Below, piece after piece: positions 12,859 to 24,439 of a stretch of DNA of 64,000 nt. Source of the stretch: Cyathus striatus (lineage: Eukaryota > Basidiomycota > Agaricomycetes > Agaricales > Nidulariaceae); the NCBI GenBank assembly GCA_025738555.1, contig JAOVFP010000003.1:6076001-6140000 (forward strand). Direction: 5' to 3'. The notes beneath the pieces were generated by a model. It was not told where the DNA came from. It was given only the letters and a program-made list of their open reading frames with translations, and made no database searches. The position numbers and the translations under genes were made by a program. Each line of letters starts with the position of its first letter. Position 1 is the stretch's first letter.

Positions 12859-13246
12859 TTTTGAGACGGTAGAAATATCGATGAGATGGAAGTAAGTAGG
12901 AAGAAAGAGATGTTTTGAAATTTTTGGAGAGCGCAGACGGTTACTTATCTACTGATCTAGGGCCGTGACCACTGCGTACGTTGTGACGTATCACGAGATT
13001 TGAGTCACTAACTGTGATCTCAGATCAACACGGCTGAATTGTAGTTGAAACTTGACAATGTAACTCAGCCTGAAGTTTGAACGTCGCAGGTGCGGCGGTT
13101 GATAGGACACATAGTACTTTCGCGAGATTTTCACTACTAATAAAGAGTGGAGGAATGAGAACAGTATGTAATTTAAGCATTGAAAGTGCTACATGAATAC
13201 AAAATAACTAGATACAAGTTGAAATTATCAAGCGAAGAAGGATAAA
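12859..13246. other. Intergenic region (EF-1beta promoter and LPMO 3' flank)
   Basis: No gene seen. It contains the upstream region of EF-1beta and the 3' flank of the LPMO gene on the same strand. Confidence 0.45.
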
Positions 13247-14578
13247 TTACAGGCACTGAGAATAGTAGTCATTGATCTTAGTGCACGTGAAGGGCGAAAC
13301 GCTATTTGACCATCAGCAACTAGTAACCAATCGCAGACGGTAGCGGGACCACGTACCATCCAGTTGCTCCAGCGTATCCATTACCACCACATTGGCCGTA
13401 CTGGGCGACAGTACCAACCTGTGTCGAAGTGGGGGCTGGGCTCGAAAGGGGGTGGGTTGAAGACGCTGGAACAGTAGAAGTAACAACTGGAGCGGTTGTC
13501 GAGCCTACTGGAGCAGAACCCTTTTCGAACGGTCACTATCTAACATATCACAAGAAAGTCAAAAAAACTCACGGTTCCCTGTCCATAGAGAGGAGGTCCT
13601 GGAATAATGTAAGTTGTCTGGGTCAAGGCCGCGTTGGTGTAAAGGTCAACAGTCACTGTAATATAATTAGGGTGATAAAACAAGTCGGTGTTGAATGATG
13701 AACTTACGACCAGGGTCAGAGTTGCTATACGCGCCCGGGAACTTCACTAGCTCAGCAGCTGTGGGTGCAAGAGAGCCTCCACCAGTAATTTGGATCTGAG
13801 CACACTCGGGATACATTTGCTATAAAAAACCCAATGTCAGACTAGTGATACGAGAGATGGTGGCGCGAAAGCGTACAGCAGGGAGAGAGTGAAGCGCAAT
13901 GGTCTCGAAGCGGATGAGATATTGACCGCTAGGAACAGAGGCTGGGATAGTTGACGTCCAGCTGTTGTTTTGCGCAATCATTTGTCCAGCACCCCAGACA
14001 CCATTTCCAACTGTTCCGGATATCAATCCAGCCTGGTCGATCTTGAACTACATGAAAATGTTAGACCGACAAAAGGATTTGAACATAAGAAATCCTACCC
14101 ATTGTAAGGTTGAAGAATCAACACCAGTGCATGTGCTACCAGGGCATTTGGCAAGGTAGGTCAACTATGAAAACGGTGAGCTGTCGCCATGATGGTTTAC
14201 CAAAAAGTATAACTAACCTGAGGGCCGTATGGATGTGGCCATGGGGCGTTCCAGTAAGCGGTGATCTTAGATCCAGCTGCTACGCTAGCAGTAAGCTGAA
14301 GAGCTCCTGATTGACCGTTGTCATTGCACGAAAGGGTGGGGTCAGTAGCGTTTTGAATCGGGTTGCTAAAAACAATGGCATAAATGGCCAGTGCTAATGC
14401 AAGTTCATAGGGCTTACTAAGAGCTCCACGGACGCTGGATAGTAGTCTGGCCTGTGGGCGAGTTGTATGGCTGCCATCCAAAGTACCAGTTTCCTCCAAA
14501 AGAGTAAGAAAGGACACCTCCGTGAGCAGCAACCTGCTGAGCAGCTAAAAGAGCAGAAAATGCGACGAGACCAATCAT
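13247..14578 (-). CDS. AA9 lytic polysaccharide monooxygenase with one C-terminal CBM1
   Basis: AA9 LPMOs are secreted copper enzymes that cleave cellulose oxidatively. ATG 14578 begins a signal peptide (MIGLVAFSALLAAQQVAA) that ends before HGGV, which supplies the N-terminal histidine of the copper brace. The second copper histidine is in PWPHPYGPQV. The axial tyrosine region is MYPECAQIQI, preceded by [15 protein letters not shown] Gly/Pro/Thr linker leads to a CBM1 (VAQYGQCGGNGYAGATGC, then SPFTC and NDYYSQCL). An intron interrupts the CBM1 inside a conserved cysteine codon (TG|C, about 13260-13350). Without removing it the module seems to end early as TGWYVVPL. Several further short introns split the catalytic domain. 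Confidence 0.92.
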
Positions 14579-14639
14579 TTTAGAGAAAGCTTAGTGTACG
14601 ACTGGAGCTTGCTTAAACTCGGAGGCATCTCTTCTGGGC

Positions 14640-14645
14640 TTTATA
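14640..14645 (-). promoter_or_regulatory. TATA box of the LPMO gene at 13247
   Basis: TATAAA on the minus strand, about 62 bp upstream of the ATG, within GGATATAAAGCC. Spacing fits a strong inducible fungal promoter with a short leader. Confidence 0.6.
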
Positions 14646-16203
14646 TCCCAACACGAAAATCCACTTTTTTCCTAACAACGGAGGGAGTTGTCGCATAAAT
14701 TTCGCAAAGCATGCTTAACCTGTGACTGGCTCTCTCTATCGGCACAAGTTGGCATGGGTTATACGGGGAAACCATAATACAAGCGATCGGAAGCAGCGCG
14801 ATGACGATGTGAATCCCGAGGGGCGGTACCACAAAGCCCACCTAAGGACTCGCAGTCATCTCAACCACTTCTTCCAGGCGGCAACGGATTCCTGATGTAT
14901 CCAATCCGGGAAAAACCCGATATTTTCGAGTAAAGCTTGTGATGACCTGCTATGTCATCTCCATTTCAATACAGTATGGGTGCCGTAGATATTTTTGACA
15001 CTAACCTGGGGAATCTTAATCTACTCTGCTATCAGATGCTTCTTCATCATACAAAAATAGACACTACCAATGACAGTTAGCTTCTTTTACTCAAGATATT
15101 ATTAGAACTCACAGCAGTAAGGTTGATTCGCGGAAAAATATTCGGTGAAGTGCCAGTGTTTACGCCTTGTGTTTGCTAACACGCCGTGGAGATCTTACTC
15201 GTCGCTTGCGCCGGATTCATTTCTTGTCGCGGGTTCCTGAATATTGCTCCAAGGGTCGAGGGGGGGAAAAAGAAGAAAAAAGCTACATCCAAGGAGGCAA
15301 CGCACACGGGATGCTCGAATTGACGTCACGGAGAAACCTCCGGCTCCGAATGTTCTGCTCCGCGACCCTTCGAGACGCGTAAGGTTTAAAAAATAAGTCA
15401 AACGTCAGAGCATACCTACCTTTATCATGGGCCAGGTAAGACGCCCATGTTGGCATCCCGCGCTTCTTTCCCCGAGAGTGTAACATTCGGTCCCGACTCC
15501 CGAGAACATCACAGAACACACGCCCCACGAGAAGCCAAGAGGGAACATCTCCCGAAGTCCGAAGATGATAGGCATTGGACAGGTATAAGTGACTGAGTTT
15601 TTGGCCCTGCCTATCGGCGTAAAGCACGTAACCTAAGTATCAGCAATGCGTTGTATTTGGAAAGACTTGAAAGTGGTCTTGACTTAAGCTTGACTCTTGA
15701 GCTTGAGTCGCTCCCTTTATCTCACGGCTTTCGGAGTTCGAAATCATGAGACGAATGGTCGCTAACGAGGGAGGTGATGGACAACTTACAAGTGCCCTTA
15801 TCACAAGCTTGCCTCGAAAAACTCCCTAAATTAAAATTAAGATGGAATGCGCAAACATTCTCAGTAAAGAAGTATACGAGAAATGAACGTACACACCGAG
15901 TTGTTTCTCATACTCACCAAACCACAAAAAGGACGTAGCTTGAGCTTCCTGAGGGCTGGGGTGAGTTTCTCTTCGATTTTTTGCACTGTAAATTGTAACG
16001 GTCAAAATGAGAAGTATGCGGTGGGTTACGACATACAGGCTTGGAGTAGATGAGGCTGAGCTCAGGCAACAGAGTCACCGTGATCAGACAACATGCGTAA
16101 GTCAATTGTTAGCTCTAGATTAATACAGTTACACATGAATTGAGAATGATTGGTTTATAAACGTCTTAGATCTGAACTATGCCCTCTTTCAACGCTTCAA
16201 ATT
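14646..16203. other. Intergenic region, no recognisable gene
   Basis: Upstream region of the LPMO gene followed by about 1.2 kb with only short, unconserved ORFs on both strands. I recognise no protein, RNA gene or bounded repeat. The segmental duplication starts at its right edge. Confidence 0.4.
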
Positions 16204-17644
16204 ATGTGTTCACATCCTGAAACCGAAGATCAATCACTTTTGTCTCCCTCGGAAAGCACAGACATACCTTGGTCTGATGCTATACCACTATTTGAAGAGT
16301 ACTACAAGAGGATGAATGTCCCGGAGGAGGCCTCAGCAAGAAGTTTAATGTCAAAGGCAAATGAAATAATGAACAAATATACAGACGATGCAGATCTGCC
16401 TCCGTCAGCTTTTTGCGCACTTATGGTTTATCCCTTTAACAAGGATGCTTCCTATCGGATGGCACGGTTAATTGTGGCTGCTGAAGAAAACTGCCTATTT
16501 CATCCAATGTGCATACTGTGGTTTAAAGGGTTGATTTTTCCTTGTAAGTTTATTATTATCTTAGCTGTATCTCAATGGTAAACTTTCAATGCCAGTGAAG
16601 ATGGCTATTCGTAGCAGTGCGCGGTTGTATCCAAGTGACATGCTACCGAAAATTAAGGAAATAAAGCGTGCTGTGACCATCCTTGTTTGGTTTTTACTTT
16701 CTGAATACTAATCATGATTGCTCTCGCAGCTCCTGAGGAGGTACGATTACAGGGGGAAAAACATCAAAACAAAACGTTACACAACATCCAGTATTTTGCC
16801 ACTGGATCGTGCTCTCATGCTGTCGGTAAGCGATTCGTAGGGTACATCGGTCAGTGCTAAACAGGTTGACATGTGTTGCTGTAGCCTATTTCAGACCACT
16901 TTCTTTTTCTTCGCATGTTGTCGTATGCAACAGGGCTGTCAATGGAAGAGCTAGAGAAGGCTAAAAATCTTGCAAGTGAAGAAAACACAGTAGTATTGCC
17001 TATGGGCGTCTCAACTGCGTTCAGAGAATGCATTCTTACCTTTGATAAGGTAGCAGTTGCTCTGTTATTCAATTTCTATCGACTTGTATGCTGATATTGC
17101 GCGCCAAGGATGAGAATGAGGACCTATGGTGTGGGCTTCGTTCTGACGTGACTGGTTTTTATAAAATTCGAACCAGTCTCATATTCGATAATGCAAATTT
17201 AAATTTCATCAAAGTACACAGTTTGATCTCTCATGCAGTCTCCTGTTTTGTTGGAAAATTTGTGGAAGGTGCTGAAGGTCCGTTTACCCCAGTTCCTGAT
17301 GAACCAGCGGAGGTAGTTTATTACGATATTGAGAAGTCTAAGCATCCAAGTTGGGTGCACGCATGCAACATTGACCTATTTGATTAAAATGAACTTTTTG
17401 TCTCTCCAATACTTACACAATTTGTTTTTGATGGTTTCGTACAGTACAATATATTATCAAACTTTTTTGTTCTCATGAAATCCATGAAGCTGTTCAAAGT
17501 AAACTTAAGATTGTCTGTGACGATACACCCTTGGATTCTAAGGGTATTGGCATTGACTTGTTCCTGGACTACTCGACACGATCCCAACAAGAACAGCTCC
17601 ACGAAGTGCCCGACTCTGTTGCTACAACTGGTGTCCCATCGTAA
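16204..17644 (+). CDS. Unrecognised multi-exon gene, copy A of the duplication
   Basis: I do not recognise this family. The first visible exon reads ESTDIPWSDAIPLFEEYYKR and ASYRMARLIVAAEENCLFHP. Plausible short introns then join MAIRSSARLYPSDMLPKIK, GEKHQNKTLHNIQYFATGS, LSMEELEKAKNLASEEN, and FVGKFVEGAEGPFTPVPDE, and a last exon with LDSKGIGIDLFLDYSTRS that stops at 17642-17644. Frames stay consistent across consensus splice sites, so the gene may be functional. The related copy at 23447 has a longer N-terminus that copy A lacks, because similarity starts only at about 16224, so copy A may be 5'-truncated. No domain could be named. The start at ATG 16204 is a guess. Confidence 0.5.
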
Positions 17645-17957
17645 CATATCCGAAATTGTTATTAGTATGAGCTTTAAAGCACGTACTTACCTGCCAGTCA
17701 ACGACACATTTCGTCGATCCATTTCAATAAAGAAAACATTCACTAATAAACTTTGACTTCAACGGGTCTAGGAGCTGGACATTCGGAATTTTAACTGAAT
17801 TTTTACGACGGGCAGAAGATATCAATGGGAATATGTATATTTTGGTTTAAAGAATGAAAACAGTTTGGCACCGGGCACGTTTAAAAGAAGGAACGTGAGA
17901 GAAATAACACATCAGCCCACAAAGCTGGAAATCGTAAGAAAAGGCTATCCAATGCAT

Positions 17958-19727
17958 TTAGATGCACTGGCTGTAGTACTTATTCTGAACGACGCAAGAA
18001 TATGGGGCAACGCTAGAGAACAGAAACAATTAGCGTTGCAAGAGCGCTGAGAGCAAATTAAAAGCCTACCAAGCGGTGTCTCCCTTATGGTTAATGCCAC
18101 CGCACTGGGCGTAGTGGGCCACCGATCCGGCTGAAGCACTAGTGGTAGGTTGGGCAACCGCTGGGGCAGAGGAGAATGAAGCGGAAAGAGCACCAGTGAG
18201 ACACTGTGAGTAGAAGTCATTGATAACTGTGCAAACCAAGGGGGAAGCGCAGGTGGTAGAGCCAGAGAAGTTCTTGCCACCGCATTGGCCCCATTGAGCA
18301 ATAGCAGAACCAGTGGCAACTGGAGCGGCAGTGGAGGAGGTGGTGGGCTTGGGAGCGGTGGCGGAAGATGTCACGACGGGGGCAGCAGGAGATGAAGTGG
18401 TGGGCTTAGGGGCAGCGACAGATGACGTTGTGGCAGGTGCAGCAGAAGAGGTCTCAACTGGTGCAGCGGAAGACGACTCAACGGGTGTAGCGGAAGACGA
18501 CCCAACGGGTGCAGCAGAAGATGATTCAACGGGTGCAGCGGAAGACGACTCAATGGGTGCAGCAGAAGATGATTCAATGGGTGCAGCGGAAGACGACTCA
18601 ATGTGTGCAACAGAAGACGATTCAACGGGTGCAGCAGAAGAGGAAGCAGCGGGTGCGACAGAAGATGAAGACGCAGGTGCATCAGCAGACGAAGTGACGG
18701 GCTTGCTGGTGCCAGTGCCGGAGCCGTAGAGGGCGGGTCCAGGAACAACATAGGTTGTGCTAATGAAGATTTTAGACGGCCATTATATATCGAAAATGAA
18801 GAAAAAAACATACGTAGAGCTGGCAGTGCTGCTGTAGAGGTTGACAGACACTAGTGACAAGATAAAAGTTAATTATGCAGTCAAGAAAAAGAAACATCAA
18901 CGACACGTACAGCCAGCATCAGTGCTCGAGTAGGCACCGGGGAAGGAAACGAGTTCGTCATCAGTGGGAGCACGGGAGCCACCGTTCACGATCTTGATCT
19001 GGGCACACTCAGGGTAAAATTGCTAGAGAACCGACGTTAAACAAACAATTACACTCTCAGGCTAATAAAATAATACATACAGCGGGGAGAGAGTGAAGAG
19101 CAATGGTTTCGTGACGGATAAGGTAGCTGCCGCTGGGTACCTCAGAGGGGATGGTGGATGTCCAAGAGTTGTTATTGGCCATCATAGCAGCAGCGGCCCA
19201 TGTACCAGTAGCAACAGTTCCGGAGACAAGACCGGCCTCGTCAATCTTGAACCATTTCAAGGTTGAAGAGTCCACGCTATCGCAAGTTTCACCTGCACTC
19301 GGCGAGGTAGGTGATCTAAAGATTGAAAATATTGAGCAAGTGCGGAAGAGCAAAAGATAGAACGAGAACGTACGACGGGGCCAGTGTTATGGGGCCACTG
19401 GTTCCAATAGAAGGTGAAGTCGGAACCGGCTTCAACGGTAGCAGTGAGCTGGGTCGGGGCAGATGTGCCGTCGATATTACACGAAAGTGAGGCAGAGGTA
19501 GGATCTTCAATGGGGTTGCTGAAAAATACATCAATAAAGCACAAATGCGAGACAGATATCACATACAAGGTAGCATATTGCCTGGCAATAGTAACCTGAC
19601 CGACTTCCGTGTTGTATGCATGCCATCCGGGATAGTAAGTACCACCATTACCGAAACCAATAACGCCACCATGGGCGGCAGTGCGCTGAGCAGCAAACGC
19701 AAGAACAAAGGGAATAAGCTGAAGCAT
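17958..19727 (-). CDS. AA9 lytic polysaccharide monooxygenase with two tandem CBM1 modules
   Basis: ATG 19727 starts a signal peptide ([17 protein letters not shown]) followed by [11 protein letters not shown], giving the copper-brace His1. The second copper histidine is in [10 protein letters not shown]. Further AA9 signatures are [16 protein letters not shown] and [10 protein letters not shown]. After GPALYGSGT comes a Ser/Ala/Pro/Val linker of about 130 residues with 8-residue repeats, then CBM1-1 ([20 protein letters not shown] to NDFYSQCL), a short Ser/Ala/Thr spacer, and CBM1-2 ([17 protein letters not shown] to NKYYSQCI). CBM1-2 is split by an intron (about 18000-18053) inside the cysteine codon TG|C, at the same place as in the LPMO at 13247, whereas CBM1-1 has no intron. 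Two CBM1 modules on one AA9 enzyme is uncommon. The gene converges on the unrecognised gene to its left. Confidence 0.9.
18451..18642 (-). repeat. 24-bp coding minisatellite in the LPMO linker (8 units)
   Basis: Eight head-to-tail 24-bp units of the GACTCAACGGGTGCAGCAGA type encode the repeating octapeptide SSSAAPVE and variants on the minus strand. The decayed copy in copy B (28407-28490) has only about three units, so the linker changes length by unit gain or loss. Confidence 0.85.
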
Positions 19728-21594
19728 CGTCGTTGACAAAGAATGTGAGGGTTTAGTTGAAAGTTGAGGGGTGAAGTGGGAGGGGATTTAGCAACCGGGC
19801 TGTGAGACTGTAAAGATGAAATAAGAAAAGTTGGGTTTCTTCAAGCACCCGTAATAACAGTAGCAACCAGGCTGTAAATGTGTGAGAATAGAAAGCACGA
19901 GAGGTATCGTCCTTTTATACAGGGGCTCCCATGCGTCCCCCCGGACAGTGATCGGGTGTTGGGTACAATTACGCAGCTCATGGAATAGGCGTGGCACGGC
20001 GAAGTGATATTGTGCCTGACGGGGTAATCGCAAGAAGCAATCTGGTGAAATGGCAATCGCTCTGCGCACCGAAAAACAAGCAAAATGTCGATGCAGATGA
20101 ATGCCCAGACTAGGTGCGATAGGACGCGTAACTCTCTCAAGTTTACCATGATCCTATCGGGGATTGATTCCGAGCGTTGGTAGAATTCTACGGGACGCGT
20201 GCAGACGCGACTTGGAGGGAATGAGAGCTACTTGATGAATAAGCACAAAATTAAGGCGTCAAGACTGAAATTGCATTGAACGCAAAAGGATGGATACAAA
20301 ACGAAAACGGAGCGGAATGCCAGTGCCAGCAGGGTTCCTGAGAATATTAACCCATTATTATTAGGCCTCAGATACCATACTTGCGAACAAAACTATTCCG
20401 CTAGTACGTTGTACTAGTTGCATAGGTGACTCGTAGGGTTCTCAGAGAGAAGCACTTGTTATAGCTTGTTATCCATGAAAAACAATGACGCTGATCTTGC
20501 GCTGATCGCGCCAAGGGTGATGAGGCATATGCATATGTAAATTACGAAAAAAAAAGACCCATTCGTTGCCTTGCAACTGTCGCTATGAGTTGTATTCTGC
20601 ACCACAAAAGAACTCTTTTGTGATATATCGCAGAAGGAAAAGAATTTTCGCGAATCGTGATTTGGCCTCGAAAAGGATCAAGTTCGATGGCTCACATTCT
20701 AGAGCTCACATCCAGAGACTTTTTGCTATTCCAATGGCATTTGTGCCTCGCGTTGGCTTGAGAAGGGTACGCGATTGGAAGGGTTAAACGGTTGTTTTTA
20801 ACGAGCGGACGTCGAAGACTCGAAGCTGAACGCGAGCCATACACGATGCCGAACTCAGCGTATTTGCCTCGTAAGTATATTGTCGTACGCGTGAACACGA
20901 TTCGCCGATGAATGTCCGTAGGAAGCAATACGACTCGTATGGATGTCTGCAGGGCCTGGAGAGAGCAAGGAGAGAAGGACGACAAGAGGACGGTAAGTGT
21001 GCTTATCTGGCCACTAGAACATCACCTTCGCGCATCTTCATTAATATGTCTATGCATTTCATTCATGTATAGTTGAGTCTTTGGTGGACATGAAGACAGA
21101 GACAAGACAGCGATATGCCATTCTCCACGCCTGATGCGTCGACTATTACATAACCTTGTCACCGACATTCCTATCTCTGACCTTAACCAATGTCACCGCC
21201 ATCTCTATCAAAATACATCCCTCGGGTCTCCTCATACAAGCTCTTCGTCGATGTTGGGACAAAGTACAACCAGATCTGCTGCTTCACCAAACGATTTCCT
21301 CACCGAGTAAGAACCATATGACGGTCTTTTCTTCCCCAATGGACCCGGTGGCACCAGAAAACACCGAGGACAGGCCTGAGCACAGAGCTGTCCGCGCGAG
21401 AGAGCTAGGGCGACCGCTGAATATATCTCATTCGCTCATAAGTCTCGCAACTTACTCCCACAAAATCCATATCCTGAGCCCGCTTTCACGTTTCAATCTC
21501 TCGCTTTCCATCTTCTCTCTTATTCTATCGATCACGAGCAAACCGTAGATGCCGCTGTAGGTTGGGCACCCCAGTAGCATGAAGGTTATGAGTA
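19728..21594. other. Spacer of the duplication: LPMO promoter and unrecognised sequence
   Basis: A minus-strand TATA-like TATAAAA is at 19913-19919, about 190 bp upstream of the LPMO start. A nearby run that reads CCGGGG on the minus strand (about 19938-19943) resembles a carbon-catabolite-repressor (Cre1/Mig1) site; both are tentative. From about 20340 the sequence is shared with copy B (31966-33050) but has no convincing ORF. Parts near 21150-21350 may be remnants of an unidentified gene. Confidence 0.4.
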
Positions 21595-22727
21595 TTGGTC
21601 GTACCTTTGACGAGACTATTCAGAAGGCGACTCGAGCTATTGATGATTCATTCATCGCTGCCGACATGTCAAAAAACCAACTCATCGACTCTCATCATTC
21701 ATGCATCTCTGACACAGTGCAAGCGCGCACTCGATGCCCTTCATGCTCATGAATCAATGCACCAGGAAACTGAAGGAGACAGAGTTTTAACAGAAAAGGG
21801 GCCATACATCTGGCTAAATATCGCCGTCAAGTCCGTTTCGCCGACACAAAAATTTAAACCATGTAGAATGTGAGTTTACTTCTTTATTCCCCTCTTATAT
21901 TTCTAATCTTTGCTGCAGACCTGTAGTTCATCCGTTAGTCGATCCTCGTACATCACCTGACACTTGATCACGAAGCGATAATACAAAGACCTCCTCGAAG
22001 CGAATGGTGTCAAGTTCATCTCACGAGTCGTCAGAGTGGACAAGCCGAAGGGCAAATTCAAGGCTTACGAGGCACGCAGGGTGCTGTTGAAGGAATACGG
22101 TTTAATTCTTTGCTGCTAAAAAGTGCGTTTGTTCTTCGCGGAAAAGAGCTCGAGCTTATCTTTTATAGGCAGCTTATACTCGCGTGTCTAACATGAAAGG
22201 GTATCAAAAGCGAGCTTGAACGCGCTGTTTCTTCGACGTACATGAACTAAGATCAGGGCACTTGCATGTACGTATGCAACTTATACATGCATTTTTAACC
22301 AACTAACGTTCTTCCAGCGTTGTCAAGGTCACCAGGCTGGGCATACACCCGCACAGATACTCGATAACATCAAGTCTGCCATACCTTATATTGTAAAAAA
22401 CATCAAAGGCAGCTGGAAAATGTCCAGAGCTTCTAACTCAAAACTAGCACTAGCGTCAGCTTGCCGCTGTGGAGTTGCGCCTTGGACGATTCGGACGAAG
22501 GGCGGTGGTATGTGCTTACCGCTGTTGCTGGTGAAGTGAACAACAAAGAGGTTGGTGCAAAGACGATGCCGGCTGTTAAGGCAGTTTCGGTTTCGAAGAT
22601 CGAGCTCCAGCAAACGTGCATTGCTGTCGCTAGAGAGAGAAAAAGAAGAAAATATTGTCAAGTCCAAGGGGTAAAAGTGCGAAGCAGGGTGTACTTGGGA
22701 AGAAGGCTGCCCAAGCATACCATTTGA
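21595..22727 (+). pseudogene. Ribosomal-L1-domain protein (Cic1/Utp30/RSL1D1-like) remnant, copy A
   Basis: Segments resemble fungal ribosomal L1 domain proteins that work in ribosome biogenesis: TQCKRALDALHAHES, then EKGPYIWLNIAVKSV and KFKPCR, then across an intron PVVHPLVDPRTSP, VKFISRVVRVDKPKGKFKAY, and EARRVLLKEYG. Later parts match QILDNIKSAIPYIVKNIKGS and LPLWSCALDDSDEGRWYV, with a basic tail. The frame is broken several times, for example after KEYG and between the middle segments (22080-22330), so I call it a pseudogene. A functional gene presumably exists elsewhere. Confidence 0.7.
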
Positions 22728-22915
22728 TGTAGTCATGTTTCATAGGCATTGTGCATCCACCCTGGGATTTTATGGTAGGGGCGCACAGTGTGTAGATAGT
22801 TATTTCATATTCAAGAGGTCTTTTCGACGTGTGAGGCACTCTTGGATCATAGGAAGAGTTATGTTTTAACATTGGGATAGTTTTTGTATGGTTTATCTGT
22901 CTTCGGCATGGTATC

Positions 22916-23276
22916 ATGCAGGGAAAGAGGGAAGGGGGGCGGCTTCAGCTTGGGCACTGCACTAGGTCATCCAAGGACTCGTCGCGGAGCCTCGTCCCTG
23001 TGAGTTATTATATTCCGTCTTTGTCCCCAGAAATATCATGTGAAAATAACCAGATGGTGGTGGTTAGAGATCCAGGAACCACTGTTAAGATTTTCCTGGA
23101 GAATGCCACTCGTGACTCCGTCACATATACTGAGCATGCAAAGCGGTAAGTTATTCTCTTCTTTATTCTTATTGTCATGCTCATTCTTGTATAGCAACAC
23201 TGTTACTGCATTTGACGTTGTTTACGCACTCAAGCGCTCTGGTCGTACAGTAGTGATCTATGGTTTCGGTGCTTAA
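22916..23276 (+). pseudogene. Decayed histone H4 gene
   Basis: The second half reads VKIFLENATRDSVTYTEHAK, then after an intron (about 23147-23194) NTVTAFDVVYALKRSGRTVV and YGFGA followed by a stop. That is the histone H4 C-terminal half, including the histone-fold end and the near-terminal YGFG. The N-terminal half is badly eroded: GKREGGRL and RSSKDSSR align only loosely with the Gly/Lys-rich tail, and the helix-1 region is missing or unrecognisable. The remnant lies between the two copies of the duplication and has no counterpart in either. Confidence 0.75.
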
Positions 23277-24439
23277 ATGTGACATACCTCGCACGGTTAG
23301 TCATTTTATCTTATAGAAGATTGTAGTTATTAATTGTCGTATTCAGTTTCTTTCATAGTTATTAGTAAGATCTCCCCTCTTTCAACCTCCTCAACGGTTG
23401 TTCGAACGTTCAGCTTCAAATTAAACTTCAGTCCTCCCATCCCAGAATGCTCAGTTTGCAACAGCTGAGTGATGTGGGTGCTGCGCAGGCTTTGCAGCAG
23501 GATAGGCGGCGAAAGAGGCGTAAATCTTCTGGTATGCGTGAGGCGATGCACTCTAGACGTTACCTTACGCTTTCCTACGTTTTTCCAGTATCATCAGCTA
23601 GGCCACGTTCGAAACGAAAACTCAGTGTTGCTGCAAATATTACATGCGAATCATTTGAGAAGACCGATGACAAGGATGCTTCTTTCAGCGGCGGCAGCGC
23701 AATCCGCCCACAGGCTTGTGCCATATCTACTCCCTCCGAAGATAAATCGTTTTTGTCTCCTTTGGACAGCACAGACATACCTGGATCTGATGCTATACCA
23801 TTATTTGAAGAGCACTACAAGAGGATGAATGTCCCGGAGGAGGCCTCAGCAAGAAGTTTAATGTCGAAGACAAATAAAATAATGAACAAATATACAGTTG
23901 ATGGAGAAACGACTTCGTCAGCCCTTTGCGCACTTATGGTTTATCCCTTTGACAAGGATGCTTCCTATCGGATGGCACGGTTAATTGTGGCTGCTGAAGA
24001 AAACTGTCTATTTCATCCAATGTGCATGCTGTGGTATGAAGGGTTGATTTTTCCTTGTAAGTTTATTATTATCTTAGCTGTATCTCAATGGTAAACTTTC
24101 AATGCCAGTGAGTAGGGCTATTCGCAGCAGTGCACAGTTTCCAAGTGACATGCTACTGAAAATCAAGGAAATAAAGCATGATGTGACCATCCTTGTTTGG
24201 TTTTTACTTTCTGAATACTAATCATGATTGCTCTCGCAGCTTTTGAAGAGGTACAATTACAGGGGGAAAAACATCAAAACAAAATGTTACACAGCATCCA
24301 GTATTTTGCCACTGGATCATGCTCTCATGCTGTCGGTAAGCGATTCATAGGGTACATTGGTCAGTGCAAAACAGGTTGACATGTGTTGCTGTAGCCTATT
24401 TCAGACCACTTTCTTTTTCTTCACATGTTGTCATATGCA

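Larger units (their letters stand above)
16224..22750 (+). repeat. Segmental duplication, copy A
   Basis: Direct-orientation counterpart of about 23737-34048. Colinear similarity runs through the unrecognised gene, the LPMO, an unrecognised spacer and the ribosomal-L1-domain remnant. It stops at TTTCATAGGCATT (ends 22750), after which the two copies diverge abruptly. Copy A lacks all five transposon insertions found in copy B, so it shows the pre-insertion state. Confidence 0.9.

Noticed and set aside
15195..15627. Small ORFs in the 14.6-16.2 kb intergenic region
   Set aside because: No domain, no consistent splice structure and no counterpart in copy B.
22386..22736. Minus-strand ORF conserved between both duplication copies (also at 33684-34016)
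   Set aside because: Its conservation comes from the duplication; the plus strand of the same bases encodes the recognisable L1-domain segment.
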